Shown here: positions 1 through 11,900 of the stretch, one piece after another
Numbering within the stretch: the stretch's first letter is position 1
Layout: each line of letters starts with the position of its first letter
NCBI GenBank assembly: GCA_003952965.2
Contig: CM025850.1
Span: forward strand, 38,527,584-38,591,583
Direction: 5' to 3'
Source of the DNA: Morella rubra
Lineage: Eukaryota; Streptophyta; Magnoliopsida; Fagales; Myricaceae
DNA length: 64,000 nucleotides
Notes under the pieces: model-generated
The model's input: the letters and a program-made list of their open reading frames with translations, nothing else
What the model was told of the DNA's origin: nothing
Database searches by the model: none
Translations under genes and position numbers: made by a program

Positions 1-123
1 AACTGGACTTAATTTGTGGGTCCAACATATGGGCTCCAAAAGCCCAACGCAATTGTTGAACACCTTTTTGGGCCTAAAAATGGGCTAGCCGAAAACAAAG
101 AAGACTAAAGCCCAACAAGTTAC

Positions 124-1098
124 CTGTAGCTGTCTTCCATTAGTCACAACGATCGTCTCTGGGCCTTCTTGAAAAGAAAAAGGATCTCCATTGGGCTGAA
201 CATAGAATTGACTGTTCTCAACGGGGAGGTGGAGGCTTACAGCATGACCATACGATTTCTCGCTTTCCTCACTGGGCAACAGTGGATTTCGTTCCTCGAA
301 GAGATTTTCGTGATCATATTTGCATAGGGTAAGAACACTTTTTTTCTCTTTCATTCCCTTCGAAAATTGCTTATTATCCGAATTTTCCATGAAAATTTGA
401 ATCAACTGTTCGGCTACTGCATTGAGTTTTTCTGTAACATTCTCCATAATTTGACTGCAAGTAAGAAAAAGTAGAGTAGTTAACAACTGTAAACTATGAA
501 ATTTTTTTGTTGGGCTTGCGCAGGATGAGTCCATCAACATTTCGGTCATTTCACAAAATTGAGGCCCAAGCCCAAAGTTTTGAGTTTGGATCGGGGGTTG
601 AAAGGCCCAGATTCCCTAGAAAGTAGTTCAAATTTTGCGAGTCTACCTGAAGCTGCGATATCTCTCGGCCCCGGTAGACTTTCCCGCCGATTCCAACCGT
701 TCCTTCTGAGATCGAGTCCACACAATCTGCTTCCGTTTACCGATATGCCGAACGAAACCCGGAGCCTCCGCATTGCGGAACACCCATTCTGCTTCTTCCA
801 ACAACAACTCTAACTCCTCGCCCGAAACCCCGTGGCCTCTGATCCGACACACGCCGAACTCCTTGGCGGAGCTCAGAAGCCGATCGACCGAGTCACGGAC
901 TCTCAACGTGAGCGATCGGAGATCGATGTAGGCGGGAATCGGATGACGTGTACTCGGCGGCCAGTCGAGGTGTGGAGGTTGCAGGGAGTTCTCGAGGTAT
1001 TTGGTGAAGATCTCGTCGGCAGCTGAGCGCGATCCGCTAGCGGTGGGGATCGGAGATGGAGGTGGAAAAGCGGAGGTGGAGGTTCTCCACGTGCCCAT
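124..1098 (-). CDS. 2-oxoglutarate/Fe(II) oxygenase-like protein, first two exons (partial)
   Basis: Two exons are visible: exon 1 at 1098-647 and exon 2 at 454-124. The intron between them runs from a CAG|GTAGAC donor to a TTGCAG acceptor, and a further donor (CAG|GTAACT) at 123 shows the gene continues beyond the left edge. Exon 1 resembles the N-terminal (DIOX_N) domain of plant soluble dioxygenases (IPAYIDLRSL, then FGVCRIRGHGVSGEEL). Exon 2 resembles the start of the jelly-roll oxygenase domain (KYDHENLFEERNPLLP, then SYGHAVSLHLP, ETIVVTNGRQLQ). Where active enzymes carry the iron-binding HxD, this protein reads GHAVS with no Asp, so it may not be catalytic. I chose the Met at 1098 because the upstream in-frame Met at 1182 would put a TATA-like motif (TATATAAGA, minus strand, about 1118-1126) inside the coding region. 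That motif is very close to the start, so the true start is uncertain. Substrate is unknown. Confidence 0.72.
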
Positions 1099-1240
1099 GG
1101 TTCCAATGGCGGCGCACGTCTTATATATGAGAAAAAGAAAAGAGTAAGGAAGGGAGGTGGTGGATGTGAGACATAAAGGCACTTTTTCAGAGAAAATGCA
1201 GGGGCCCGGAAAGGCGTAGCAGGCACGTCTACGTTGGTAG

Positions 1241-2293
1241 TTTTAATGGAAGAGGGTTTACACTTTACTGAAGTAGGAGATGATTAATCTTGTTAATTAA
1301 GGTTTAATCCCAGGTTTAGTATAACAGGACCCAGGTTTGTTTCTAAGCGTGTGGGAATCTCTCCGACTCTTTCTCTGTATTCCATTTTGCCTGGTCAATT
1401 GGGACCCTTTGACTTTGAGTATATTCTGCACTAATCACTATCTTTCTGGACGGGCCTGCAGGACCTGGGGATTTGGGCTTCCCATTAGAATGTGTACTGG
1501 TTCTTGGTCCAATCTATATCGTCCCCAAAGCCCAATTTGGGTCGTAGATCAGTCAGAATTCAGATTTTTGGTCGCTACTACAATTTCCTCTTTCAGATCC
1601 ACGGTTCTTCTTGACATTTAATTAATTTTTCTTCTAAAATCGATTTTATCTATTCAGTTATCAGAAAGTCACGCTAATTGGAATCACCTAATAAACACTT
1701 ATAATTTATAAAAAAATTAAGATCAGGTTTATTACTGTCAGAATTGGATGGACAAAACGTATGAGTCCTACAGAATTCAATACTGTTCATATTAATTATG
1801 TATCTATATCTCTAAGTTGGAGCCTTTAATTAGAATATTTTTCTTTAATTTGTTGTCCAAATTGTCTGATAAATAATAGAAACAATATTAAATTATATTA
1901 CTTGCATACCGCTTCTTGAATCGAATTATTCAATTCGGGTAATAAATTCGGGTAATAAATTGAAGATGATGACAATTATAGGTATCTTGCCTTCACTTTA
2001 AAAAAAATATTGTAGCATTCAAATCTGTGCATTTCACATTATTATTAAATTTCATAGCAATTATTTTTCATAGTCCAATACATGTATGCTATGATTATTA
2101 TAAGAAGCACACTCTTAAGTTCATCATTTTTATATACAGGCTATTACACGAACACACCCAAACAAAAAAAGAAAGCCATGAAAAAGGTCTTCATCAATTT
2201 GCAAATTGATGGGGGTCTTCTCAAACTTCATATTCATATATTCCGAAGGACGGACTTCTACAGAAAACCACTTGCAGTTGCAGACACCTTGCC
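1241..2293. other. AT-rich intergenic region
   Basis: This lies between the promoter side of the oxygenase-like gene and the 3' end of the WNK5-like gene. Open frames here have no recognisable protein content. Several AGCCCA/TGGGCC motifs occur at about 1450-1545. I see no RNA gene and no clear repeat. Confidence 0.5.
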
Positions 2294-5200
2294 TTAATTT
2301 TTCTCGCGTGGTTCCTGAAACCCAATGTGCTCAACAGCTCCCACGGTCTTGAACAATCGTCTTTTGTTTATCTCCTCCACCAGAGATCGGTGCAGCAACT
2401 GGCTCCTTACATCCAAAAGTGATCGAATCCTAGTAAGCTTCTGCAGATGATATGGGCCGTAGTTTCTCCCAGAACCCAACCGCAAGTTCCGCTGTTCGAA
2501 GTGATTTGTTCTCATTTTGTCTGCTGGACAGAACCTCGTAGATATGTGGGCCTTTGCAATGTTGCAGCTAGGTTCAACACCTCCGGGAATACTCCCATCA
2601 TAATCATCTTCGTCACCTGAGTAGTAGCTTAAATTGGAGTACTTGGAGTTCAAAGAGCTTTGAGAACTTGCATCGTCATTGCCAAAGAAATCTTCTGCAT
2701 TCAAGTGCCAAATTATCAGGATTTCATATAGCTAGCTACAAGAATTTCAAAGTATCTACATTCGATTTCTACAGCAGTGTATGCATCTGGTTCAGACGAT
2801 CCTTGACCATGAGTGGACATATATCTAATACCAAAAGAGTGAGAAACATGCATGTACCTTGTAGCCAATCGTGGCGAGAGGCCAAATTGTTCCCACCATT
2901 ATGGCTCTTGCAGTAAGAGCTGAAAGTCGGAATACAAGCTATCGAGGAAGAGCAGGAAGAGGCTGAATCGAAAGGATGGTGGGTACCATCATCGTCTTCA
3001 TCCTCTTCATAGCTAAAGCTGTGCTGATGATGGTAGTGGGACGTGTCCCAATCCTTCCAAGTTGGAACCAAAGAAGATATCTCTTCCTCTATCATCCGGC
3101 TATCTCCAGTGGTTCCCAGTCACTTATTTCCAATTCTTTGACCATCTCAAACGCCACATCAATGGCAGTGTCGTGCACAATATCAAATGGAAAGTGGATG
3201 TTCCTAGCACGACCTGCAGTATACACAAAGTGCTTCCAGTTTGGCAAATCAAACGAGATAGTGACATAAGAGTGCCTAAGATATATACATATAATTCATA
3301 AGACTAATAATTAGGTGCATATAATGAGACCCTTCAGAGTCATGATTAACATACCATCTTTGTCAGAAATTTGTACTTTGAGGAATATGGTATTGTCTTC
3401 CTGGTCCATGGTCCCCGTGATTGTCATGTCTGTGCTCCTTGTTGGGTCAGCCACCAACTTCGGTAGCATTTCCACCTCTGCTGTGGCACAAATTGACTTC
3501 AGACTTGGTATCCTTGTGATGGGCAACAATCCACCTTCATCAGATGCCAGAAATGGGTCCAACAAAAGCTCCCGAGCAGGCAACCTCTTGGAGACAGTCT
3601 CCAAGCATTTTCCCACAAATCGTTGAGCTTCCTTGTCTTGAATTCGGTAGAATGCACAAGGCAGTTTTCCCTGGTAATTTAGTCAGGGGGCCTAACGTAA
3701 ACATCAGCAATTCTAATACCCAAATATTCTTTTCAAGTGGAGCTCATTTTTTGAGACAAAAAAAAAAAAAAATTCTGAACTCTTAAAAGCTAACTACCGA
3801 AGTAACTTTCTTGTAGATTTGAGCCGGGTTGCAGCACTCGCTGTACGGATACTCAGAAGTAAGCATCTCTAGCACACACATTCCGAAGGAGTATACATCT
3901 ACCAGTTCATTGTAATCTTCGTCGTACAATTCTGGTGCCATAAATTCCGGCGTTCCTGATCAAAAAATTAGAAACATAAAAACGAGATTGGTACCGAAAA
4001 ATATCAAATCCTTGGATCATGCTTTCTCAACTTTGGAAGTGTTGAGTTTATGTAGTTAAATTCTATTTTGTTTCAATAAAAACAGCTCAGATTTGTATTC
4101 CTTACTTGCCCAAAAAAAAGAAATATATTTTTTTAAATATCAGGGGAACCAGAAGAGGCAGCAAAATGTGCGTATTTTTAATGGAAATAATGGGGGCAGA
4201 CCTATGACACTGTGGGCACGTTGGGATCCACGAAGGATGGCTGCCAGACCCAGATCACCGATTTTGACTTTTCCGAGGTGGCCATTGATGAAGATGTTAT
4301 CGCATTTGAGATCTCGATGTATCACAGGAGGATCGTGGCCGTGCAAATAAGCAAGACCACCTAGGATTTGGCGGGCCCAGTTCTTTACTGCTCGAACATT
4401 TACTCGCTGGTATCTCTGCCTGTACCTGTTTCACATCCCAAAACAAATGATGGTGTTAATTTGAAACAAAACGACACTTCGATCTAAAGCCTTAAATTCT
4501 AATCGTTTATAACGTTTGACTTGGGAAATAAGGTCGTGTAATTACTCTCTGAGGGTGCCGGAAGTGAACATCTCGGTGATGAAGTTGAAAGTTTCCCGAT
4601 TGAGATCAACCCAATAAGCGTAGAATCGCATGATGGACTCATGATCAAGGCTCTTGAGAAGGTGAACCTCCGAGTAAAGCCGCTGCAAGTCCTCCGGTGA
4701 ATGGAAGACCTCCTTCAGCTTAACTTGGTTCCATGCCACTTCCAGTCCAAGAACCTCGTCAAATGCCTTATACACCGTCTTCACTGCCCCTTTGCCAAGG
4801 ATTTCCCTAAACTGCAATGCAAATATAAACAGTAAAGCTCTATTTTATTAATTAACTTATTGCGTAAATTGGGTTGGATAAATTCACGTAGCTAGTGGGT
4901 TCAATCAGGTATAGATCTAAATATTAACATGTCATCAGTAAAAGAGAATTAACACAAAGATTAGTAGTTATAGAAGAAAGTCTTAGATTACGATGGTAGG
5001 TATAATCGACTTAAACAATGTCTTACTATTAATAAAAATGCAATATATTATATTATATTATTATAAACAAGTGACTTTGTTTGCCTCCATGTACGAAAAA
5101 GACCCATTTTTTAATTCAATTTTTCTTTTTTGTTTGGACATAAACCTGTCTTCACGATTCTGGGTTACACAAGGTATGGGGAAAACCGGGAAAGGGTAGG

Positions 5201-5856
5201 ATTTGCATCCAAATGGTCCACAAAAAATCTATAAACCATCGAGATCACAGAGATATCTGCTAATAATCCTCTGAAACACAACCCAATAAATTCGAGTTAA
5301 TTAAACAAGAATATTAGGTATGCCTTAATTTTCTATCAGGAATCGAGCTAACAAGAATATGGAGCCCTGAAAAAACCCTCAAACACTTGCGTTCTATCCG
5401 TTTCAACGCACACCCTTATCTAGACTACCTCTAATAGTCACTTGACTCAGCTGCGGTTCTGACGTTTATTGGACACCAGAGTCAAATTTGTTCCTCTAGA
5501 TTAGGATAAATCACAAAGGTCAAGAAATTCTAACTATATATAGTCCAGTTTTGTAGAACAGACAGTACTGCACCAGTTATACCCTAAATCTTCGTGAAAA
5601 AATGGAGTTTTCCAGGGATAAAGGTAAATCCGCGGCCTCCATGCAGATGAAAAGCCTAAATGCTTATTTCTGTATGTACAACCAGTAGATGTGCCTCAAA
5701 TAAACAATTCATCCATGATCTATACATGTAAATATGAAGGGAATCCAGTATAGCAGTACTTACTCGTCCGTATCGACCAGATGGATCAGTTTCAACGTAT
5801 TCGAGCCGATCGTTGGCAGCTCCATCGACACATCCTCCTAACCTTGCCTTGTACAT
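2294..5856 (-). CDS. WNK5: WNK5-like serine/threonine protein kinase
   Basis: Seven coding exons: 5856-5764, 4811-4546, 4425-4202, 3955-3798, 3670-3355, 3213-2858 and 2694-2294, all with GT-AG borders. The kinase domain has the WNK signature: a lysine in the glycine-rich loop ([14 protein letters not shown]), Asn-Gln instead of the usual catalytic Lys (VAWNQVKL), [15 protein letters not shown] and [16 protein letters not shown]. The first exon (DPSGRYGR) and the tail ending near [10 protein letters not shown] are typical of plant WNK5. Plant WNKs act in the cytosol and nucleus in clock, flowering and osmotic signalling. One base is missing at about 3095/3096: the frame for [16 protein letters not shown] reaches a stop there, while the next frame continues as [16 protein letters not shown]. 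As written, a protein of about 392 residues results, with the whole kinase domain but no acidic tail. Without the indel it would be about 604 residues. A sequencing error is as likely as a real mutation. Confidence 0.88.
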
Positions 5857-6560
5857 AGCTGAGAAATCCGCTAGCCTATTCTTAATTTTCTAGAGTAGTG
5901 ATTTTGTATTTAGATATGTAATACTAGACAATATAAAAGATGAAAGCAACTAAGCGCAAGAGCGTATGCTAGATGATCCGAGGCTTTCCCTCGTGATTTT
6001 CGTAGGAGAAGACACCGAACAATAACCAGAAAAGCCTCGAGTAATCAACCCTGAGCATAATCCAAGCCATTTCCACAACCCCACGTGAGAACTCGTAGTC
6101 CTTCGAAACCATTTGTCCTAAAGGCAGAGAGACAGATTGAGGGAGATATATATACTAGATTTTTCACTTTGTTTTTTGTCTTTTCCTTTTCAGACAATAG
6201 CAAAACTTGTTTGGGTGGGTCTGTGCCGAATTTAAGAGACTGTTTTCTTGTCAGCCAACGAAGGAAAAAAAAAACTTTCCTGGGATAAAGATGTGATTGA
6301 GAAAGAACGTCTGAGAAGATGCTTGTGGAGGAAAATCCTTTGGAAAAGCTTCTAGAAACAGAAATGATCGTATTTGTGACTTTCGCTTGAAACCGGGAGC
6401 CTAAATTTGAAGAATCTGTGGCCACGCTTTGGTACTACCATTTGTGGATGTGAGAGCAATCGCGAAATTAGATTGCAAACAGAGACGGAGACAGATTCCG
6501 AAGGGGAAAAGATTGGGAGAGATACAGAGAGAGAGTGAGAAGTTTAGATGCTAAGACAAA
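5857..6560 (-). promoter_or_regulatory. Probable 5' leader and promoter of the WNK5-like gene
   Basis: Read on the minus strand, the stretch at about 6480-6545 is rich in CT (runs of CTCTCTCT), as is common in plant 5' leaders. An open frame at 6425-6045 has no recognisable domain, so I treat it as leader or leader intron. The transcription start cannot be fixed from sequence. Confidence 0.35.
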
Positions 6561-8934
6561 AAGAGAATTAGGAGAAACTAGGAAGGAAGAAGACGGGGTG
6601 CGTATGTTTATATCACCCCCGTCCCGGGGGGGTGTTGGCTGTTTGGGTCCACAGATAACGGAGCTGACGGGTTTGACGGAGTCCAACTCCAAACAAGATC
6701 AATTAGTAGGCGTTCAAGATTATTTATCCAAATTTAGCATTTATATCAAGAATATGAGATTTGAAATTACACTAACTAAAGAAGAAAATCCAGAGTGCAG
6801 ATAATGGCGTTAATTACGTGTAATAACGTAATAAATATTATAGCTGAGCTCAGATGCCAGGTCTCAAATGCGAAGCGTAGTTAATTCACGTCTTGTAATA
6901 AATATGATATAAAATTATATAATATTTAATGCTGTCCCTTTCTTTCTTTAATTATATAAAAATTTAGACAATATTATAATCAAATTTTGATCTTAGTTAA
7001 TTCTCTTTAGTAGTTACTATAGGAATTCTCACCCTACAGTAATACATTCGGATTGAGTTATAGTTTTTTTGCCCCGTGAAATAAGAACCGTAATTACATT
7101 TAATCTGATTTTGATATTTTTTTTTTTTTGAATATTCTTGCAATATATAAACCCGCGATATTCACTAATCGGGAACTAATAATAAATCGCCCAGCTTGGA
7201 ACCGCAAAACCTGTTTTCATACGATTTTTCGGCTTGGACATCTTTTTACAGAACAACTTTTACTCGCCAAAAATTTCTTCAACGCTCTACGAAAGCGTCC
7301 GCTGTCCCACCACCTATTTTATTCTTATCCTTTCCCAGCATACGTGACGCGTCTAATAGTTTTTTAACTATCCCAAACGCCAAGACACCATTGGTCAGTC
7401 TGGGCATAGCGACAGTGCTCTCTTCTGGATACCTCTAATTGATTTAAATATTATACGTCTATATGTTGATGTCATTGACCTGCTAGGGAATCAAATTGTG
7501 TGTGTGTGTGTTTTTTTTTTAGTGGGCAATAATTGAGTAACTAAGCTGTCAAGCAAGTCCACGCGTAAATACGGACGAACGAATTGCAATAGAAATTGGT
7601 GGACCAAGCAATATGGGTCTAGCGTGGACATCATCACATTTAACACAAGGAAAGATCCTCGTCCTAGACTCTTAGCCAATGAGCGCACCCTAAACCAATA
7701 CGAAAAGATAAGAATTAACGTCCTTCTGAGTTAAAGTCTCCTGGCAAAATTGAAACACAAGGTTGAAGGCAGCTGTACATCTCTTACTGAACAGCAAGGC
7801 TACCGGCAGAGATTGCATTGTGGCAGCTCAAATGAGCTCGTAACACCTTCCACCCATCACAATGTGCCCCCAACAGTTCAGTCCATTAACATGATGCACA
7901 AAACTAAGTATAAGCTTATCCCAAAAAAATCTGACCATATATGTATATATTTTTTCTATGACAAGGAAAAATCTAATCCGACGGATTCACTGGAATGAAA
8001 CCCACCTAACAAATTAGTCAACTCCAGATCGGCGCAGTCCCTCAACACCCCAAACTAGGTAAGTCTAACTTAGCCGTAAAGGTGACTCCAAAAAATTATT
8101 TACATTCGAAAGATTTAAACATTAGACTTCAGAAGGAACACAATCCTAAGTTCCAGACCACCCAAGCCAAGCCCTTGCGGTGATCATATTCTCCAAGGTC
8201 GAAATTAGTCTGCCGAGCTGCTAAAATAATTCCCTTTCCTCTCTCTTTGACAATTTACAATAGGAAACATAGTTAAACGTAGAGATAAAACGACAAGGCC
8301 ACCAGCTGAACTATTTTAATCGCACTCCAAAAAGACGTGTGCTGTGAGGAAAATGGAGCCACGAAGAACAAATTAGGATGGAGCGCCTCTCCAGTGTTAC
8401 AAAAGCCAAAAAATTACATCATTACATCTGCATGAAACAATTTCTATATAAGTTACATCAGATCGCAGCAATAAAGATGCTTTTGTGTTTGTACTTCATT
8501 ACCTACAAGGGGTGAGGAAGAAAACAAAACCTGGGGCAAAACCATATCTCAAACATCCTATATACGAACATCTCTGTGAAACAAAGCTATCAAAAAAAAT
8601 ATCAGCAGAATGTACAAAACGCTTTTTAGTCACCAACAGAAGGAAGAAAAAAAAAATGAACTCCATATTTGTGCTTCGAAATGGTTATGAAAGCTCACGC
8701 TTCAGGCTGCTGTGTTAGCATTTACCGTTCTATTCACCCGTACTCTAATCACACTGAAAAATCATCGTCCTTCCGACTGCAGTCAGACGGATAAAGGTGG
8801 GAAATCATCTTCATCTTTCAGACGGTATGACTGCACATCAATCCTACATGTCCAAAAGAAAGAAACTTATAAAATGACCCCCATATATGTCAAATCAGTG
8901 CCAGATAAAAATTTACATGAACGAAGATATTCCC
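6561..8934. other. Intergenic region between WNK5-like and nucleotidyltransferase genes
   Basis: No recognisable coding content on either strand. A (TG)n run followed by poly-T lies at about 7498-7520. The last few hundred bases before 8935 probably hold the 3' UTR of the nucleotidyltransferase gene. Confidence 0.45.
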
Positions 8935-11900
8935 CTACCTATCCTGATTCATAGCCAATACAGGTTTTGGGGTTTGTATTCCTGGTAACGGAAGGCTTCC
9001 ACTTGAGTTGCAAGCCAGGGCTGAGTTTTGTTGCCCGTTCCTTTCTGGCAAAGATACATCCACTTGCAAGCGCCCACTTGACCCAATTTCAACAACTCTC
9101 TCAAGGGGATGCGACAAACCATTGCCATTAGAGTATCCCTTCCGTCCATAGAAACCAGTGGTGTGATCTGAAGACCCAGACTTTCCACTACCATAAACAG
9201 GAAATTGCTCATGTGCCAGCTCACGGCTGCTTCTCTCACTCCAGTTTGACTCGGGGATTGACATGGCACGGCCGTTGTTCCTAGGAGACCTTACTGGTGC
9301 TTGATTTCTTCCCCTAGCTGTCAAGGACTTATCCCAGTAATGATTCTGCAATAATTTAAGCACAAAAACAGTTTCAGATGGTGAGACTGGCCACTTAAAG
9401 AAATGAATGAAAATGAAGCTGCAAATGGACACCAAGATTGACAAAGGCCACGGCCCCTCCAAAATATCAAGGTTCCCACTTAACATTCACACACCAGGAA
9501 AACAATCTAGAGGCTGAGTATACCGTGTTAGGAAAATATGTCCCCGTTCCTCGTGGCTTTGGCATCTCTCCCAAAGGAAATACCGTGCCACCAGGTAATA
9601 CTGGTGGGTTCATGGCGTAGAATCCTCGCCTTGGGACAAAGCCATTGGTGTCAATATGGGAAAACCCATTCTTATTTAGCTGCATAGACTGTTGTATTAC
9701 ATCCCGTGACTTCTTCCCTTGGAACTGTGGAACCAAGGGTGGAGACAGGGCAGTAACAGATGTATTCACTGCATATTCATAGCACCCCCTACCATAGTGC
9801 AAACTGTTAAGGTGACTCTCGTAGTCCCCACTGAGATCTGACAAAGAGTTCAAAGTTTCAGTCTTTCCAGAAGTGTCATTTAACACCCAGTAACCAGAAC
9901 AATTAGGATAAAGATCTTCTGAGGAACACGCAACTGAACTAAAGCTCGAAGGGTAATGCTTCAATCCATTGGGTGACAGACCTTCATAATTACTGACCAA
10001 CTGGTTCTCATCCTGGTCAGCATGCATAGTAGAGACCTTATCCCCATGAGGTGCATGCAGAAGCCCAGACAAATCTTCATTCTCAGTATAACCAGAGTTT
10101 TCTGGCAGTTTTCCAGAATGTCCACCCCCATTTCCTGCATACTGGCGGGAGAAATAAAGATGAGGTGCATGATGGGTATTATCCAAAGGCGATATAGTGT
10201 CCTCACAATTTGAAGGGGGACATTTAGCAGTATCATTTGAAATTGTAAGACCTTGTATTCTGGAGGTAGCAAGGTCTTCAGCATCCCCAGAAAGAAGATA
10301 GTCAGAACCAGTAGTCTCATCTGCAGCACCGTCTGCAGCTGACAATATGGTGGGAACTGATGCATTCATAGAGCTTCTTCTTGGTTCATTTATGGGTCCG
10401 TCAAAGCTCATAGTTATCCCTGATGTCTTAATACTTGTAACTCCACCATGCATTAGACGCTCATGACCCGACCTACATTCTCCAGTTGAGCCATTTCCAT
10501 ACACATGTTCTCGACCATTTGTCTTATCTTGTGAATCCGTACCTGAAAATGACGTGGTAGCAACTACATCATGTCCAGACACTGGGAAAGGGTCTTGAAC
10601 ATCGGGCCTATTCCTGCTTCCATGCCTATCCAACGTGTTTGAGAAAAACTGACGGATCTCATCATCAATGTGACCTTCTGGCAATGAGAGGATACGGCCA
10701 AGCTTTCGAGCACCATATGTGAAAGCACTCCTTATCCGGTAAAAGTTTCCTGAAGTCAATCCAGGTAATTGTTAAACAGCAAACTAACGGCAACCCATTT
10801 AGAGCAGCATTGTTTGGGGCCATCCAAGTGTCAATTGTCTCCTGAAATTTCAAAAGAGAAAAGAAAAAAAAAAAAAAAAGAACTCCATACATGTCGAAAA
10901 ATCAACGATATGAAGCACGTCATTATATGAATATATCATTACCACCCCCAAGCCAAAACAGACAAACTAGATCTGCATATCTCTAGTGATGTTAAATTGT
11001 CATCTTTCCTTTGTAACATGCTATCCTGGATATATTAGGTTTGATTAAAAAATTCTGCAGGAAACAAATAATCTAATATTGCATTATTATTTGGAATACT
11101 TATCCATCTTTAAAGTTACAAAAACCAATTTTGGAAATTCCAATAGGAATTCGAGTGTTTTCACAATGGCTAAAGCAGTGAAAGACCTCAAATATTTAAC
11201 TCAAGTGGAATGAGACCATTGGCCTCCTATCTCACTAAGGGAGAAGGACTCTACCTTTGCTTACACTCCGCCCAAGGTTGTTATTTTCTCTCAGTGGATC
11301 AACTATGTTAAGATGCTTTGGAGGAAATGTCCTTGAATTTGTCTCATACCCCCTTGAGGGAACTGACAATGTTTCCAAACATTTCTTAAGGAAATCATTA
11401 CTGAGCAATAGATGGCCGCCATCATTGTCCGGTGTCTCAGCTGCAAAAAGGACCAAAATAATACCTAAGAGACATCTAAACCAATCAAGAGCACCAGACA
11501 TGCAAAAATGTTGCTCACCCACAAGCTCTGGCAGTGATGAGATGCGGATGGACCATTCAAGCTGATGCAGTAGTTGTCCCAGTCAAACTTGCTAAAGTAG
11601 TCCAAAAATTTATATAAAACCTAAAGAAAAAATACGGTTAAGTTCATGTCGTATATTTGAGTCGCATAACAGTGCTAACGTTTGCAAGACACCGCTAGAG
11701 GACCATTTAAGGATGTATGGAAAAGATGGTAGATATATAGAACCAAAGTCTCCAAAGCATATGTGGAAATCAGGCCATGATGGGCGCCCAGAATACGGCT
11801 CTCGTAGTAGCACCAAGCCTTAATCAGTATAATGCTGCGTTTAAATAGATGGTCTTTTCCAATCAGACGATCAACCTGTGCATTCAGCAGCACCAGGAAT

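Noticed and set aside
643-1182. Longer N-terminus of the oxygenase-like protein from Met 1182
   Set aside because: The added residues do not look like the family and overlap a TATA-like motif; Met 1098 fits better.
1337-1621. 94-residue plus-strand open frame
   Set aside because: No recognisable domain, no splice context, composition like translated intergenic DNA.
6045-6425. 126-residue minus-strand open frame upstream of the WNK5-like gene
   Set aside because: No domain recognised; position and CT-rich surroundings fit a 5' leader.
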